In this document: positions 33,398-34,722 of the stretch, piece by piece | How positions within the stretch are numbered: position 1 is the stretch's first letter | Layout: each line of letters begins with the position of its first letter | IMG/VR virus record: IMGVR_UViG_3300034168_000303 | Location: 1-34,722 of that record | Length of the DNA: 34,722 nucleotides | Direction: 5' to 3' (one strand) | DNA from: a virus | Program-made: the position numbers and the translations under genes | Notes under the pieces: generated by a model | Database searches by the model: none | Told to the model about the DNA's origin: nothing | Seen by the model: only the letters and a program-made list of their open reading frames with translations

Positions 33398-34722
33398 TCA
33401 AGGGCGCAAGCCTTTGATGTATTGCTCAATGAACGTGCTCTTGGTTGGATTGCCTGAGGCTGATTTGCACGCAGCATAGGAAAAGTGAACCATACGGGCT
33501 TCGGCCCAACGTCCGCTGTTCCAAGGTTGCATGATGCTATCTTCCTTGAGCCAGAACTTGTCTTCGATTCCGTCAAGAATGGCCCTATCGGTAGGAATCA
33601 CACTAGCGGTTGAGTAATTGAAGTTCTTGATAGCATTGGTTAAATGCTGCAACGCTTCCTTGCCTGACGAAACAGCAGCCAAGGAGCCATTCCCAAGCAG
33701 GGTAAAGGCATCGGGTGCGGGAACGTCATCGCTGGTGAAAGATTGATTAGGGAACACATCGTATTCCGTCATCAAGCCGCCACCATAGTAATCAAATGCC
33801 AACCAACGAAGAATAAGGGCATTCTCCTTCTTGCGGGATGCAGTGTAGTTAAGAGCGGTCAATTGCTTCTTAATCGCAGCGTAATGGGGGTGCTTGCTGG
33901 CATCCCACTCACTGAACACGACAGGGTTGTAGCCATAGGCTTTCCATGTCTTCTTCCACATCTCGATAATGCGTTCTTCTTCCGCAATGTTCGTATCGGG
34001 CGTCTTGTCGAAATAGCACGCGATGGTCTTGAGCGATTCAACAATAGTGGAAGCGCCAACGTACTTCACGTATTTTTTACGGACCGCAACAAGAGCAGAC
34101 ATGTCCTTAACTCCGTGATAGAGGTAGGGACGCTCGCCATTCTTATCAAGATTGCTCAAATCTGTTTCAGTGATGGTGCGGCGATTGAAGTCCAACAGGA
34201 TATTGTTGGTGTCCTTGCTGATGGGCAGAACGCGAGGAGCGTGATGCGTATCATAACCAACTTGGGCTGGACCACCAATGATGTTCATGCCACCAGCTTT
34301 TTGCCAGAAATCGGTAGAGTAGATGGCAACGCCATTAAGGTGAGAAGCGGTAGGATGCTGAATGATGTGACCCACAGCGGATTTGCCAGAATTGTAGGCA
34401 TCGTCATACGACTCCAGCATCTTGTTAATCCAATCGGGAGAAAGCGGGCAGCAATCAGCCTCAAGGTTAAGAAAAGCGAAGTAGTCAGTCTGCCATTCGC
34501 GGTTATACATCCGCTCCAGCAAGTCATAGAACATTTCATTGGGTCCAAATGGATACCCAGCAGCGTTCATACGACGGCATTTAAGCTCATGAACCTTGCT
34601 GAATTTATCGGCCAATCGGTCCTTGAGCGCATTGGTCATTTGCTCTGCGTCAAAGCGACGGTGGAAAGCAAAGTCCACCCTGTCGTTAAACTTGGGTTCA
34701 AGGTCAGCACTGAGTTCCGCAC
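33398..34722 (-). CDS. Two-domain glycosyltransferase (5' partial)
   Basis: At least 441 residues; the frame stays open to the window edge, so the GTG at 34678 need not be the start. The N-terminal half has YFAFLNLEADCCPLSPDWINKML, a DxD-like (EAD) GT-A motif. The C-terminal half has ALILRWLAFDYYGGGLMTEYDVFP, which resembles the GT32/Gly_transf_sug DxD motif (R..L...GG.Y.D.D), here with EYD. Two GT-A-like domains in one chain suggest sequential sugar transfers to a glycan. The gene ends exactly where the opposite-strand GT gene ends, in convergent order. EAD and EYD in place of DxD are odd and could mean altered donor use. Confidence 0.75.
   Translation of the reverse strand, partial: AELSADLEPKFNDRVDFAFHRRFDAEQMTNALKDRLADKFSKVHELKCRRMNAAGYPFGPNEMFYDLLERMYNREWQTDYFAFLNLEADCCPLSPDWINKMLESYDDAYNSGKSAVGHIIQHPTASHLNGVAIYSTDFWQKAGGMNIIGGPAQVGYDTHHAPRVLPISKDTNNILLDFNRRTITETDLSNLDKNGERPYLYHGVKDMSALVAVRKKYVKYVGASTIVESLKTIACYFDKTPDTNIAEEERIIEMWKKTWKAYGYNPVVFSEWDASKHPHYAAIKKQLTALNYTASRKKENALILRWLAFDYYGGGLMTEYDVFPNQSFTSDDVPAPDAFTLLGNGSLAAVSSGKEALQHLTNAIKNFNYSTASVIPTDRAILDGIEDKFWLKEDSIMQPWNSGRWAEARMVHFSYAACKSASGNPTKSTFIEQYIKGLRP

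Overview
This window is part of a tailed double-stranded DNA phage genome, most likely a lytic podovirus with a T7-like plan. It shows a T7 gp4-type primase-helicase, a run of adaptor, nozzle and ejection-like genes in T7 order, a fibre, holin candidates, no integrase or repressor, and tightly packed genes with start/stop overlaps. The host cannot be named. Most late genes lack a Shine-Dalgarno sequence, which fits hosts that rely little on SD (some Bacteroidota, Cyanobacteria or Verrucomicrobiota), but this is inference. Terminase, portal, DNA polymerase and RNA polymerase are not seen and must lie outside the window.

Layout. (1) 1-4234, plus strand: a replication operon with a PD-(D/E)XK nuclease (partial), primase-helicase, SWIM zinc-finger protein, secreted lysozyme/transglycosylase-like protein, DUF6378-like protein, zinc ribbon, RuvC-like resolvase and a small beta-rich protein. 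(2) 4235-4370: a promoter-like site, hairpins and an intrinsic terminator with no gene, a candidate small RNA. (3) 4368-7830, minus strand: HTH protein, metallophosphoesterase, a receptor-like 4-helix-bundle membrane protein, two holin-like proteins, a beta-helix protein and two small proteins. (4) 7836-12851, minus: a 1671-aa collagen-like tail fibre with a C-terminal S74 self-cleaving chaperone. (5) 13206-14743: the major capsid gene alone on the plus strand, with its own promoter, about 145-nt leader and terminator. (6) 14771-16709, minus: glycosyltransferase, methyltransferase and a small protein, then a plus-strand KTSC protein. (7) 16956-27765, minus: three ejection-like proteins, GNAT, tail-collar-like protein, nozzle-like protein, adaptor-like protein and an acidic small protein. 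(8) 27774-32448, minus: three more collagen-like proteins, one with a pectate-lyase-like tailspike, plus an Ig-like protein. (9) 32504-34722: two further glycosyltransferases, one cut by the window end.

How it may work together. Four GPT-rich collagen-like proteins probably decorate or form the adsorption apparatus. Three glycosyltransferase genes and a methyltransferase sit on either side of the structural block and could glycosylate the Thr-rich collagen triplets, as known for Bacillus BclA. That link is my inference. Adaptor, nozzle and three ejection proteins would form the DNA-delivery machine. Holins and the secreted muramidase-like protein would give lysis. No stretch longer than 300 bases lacks a gene; the longest non-coding interval is 13206-13429.
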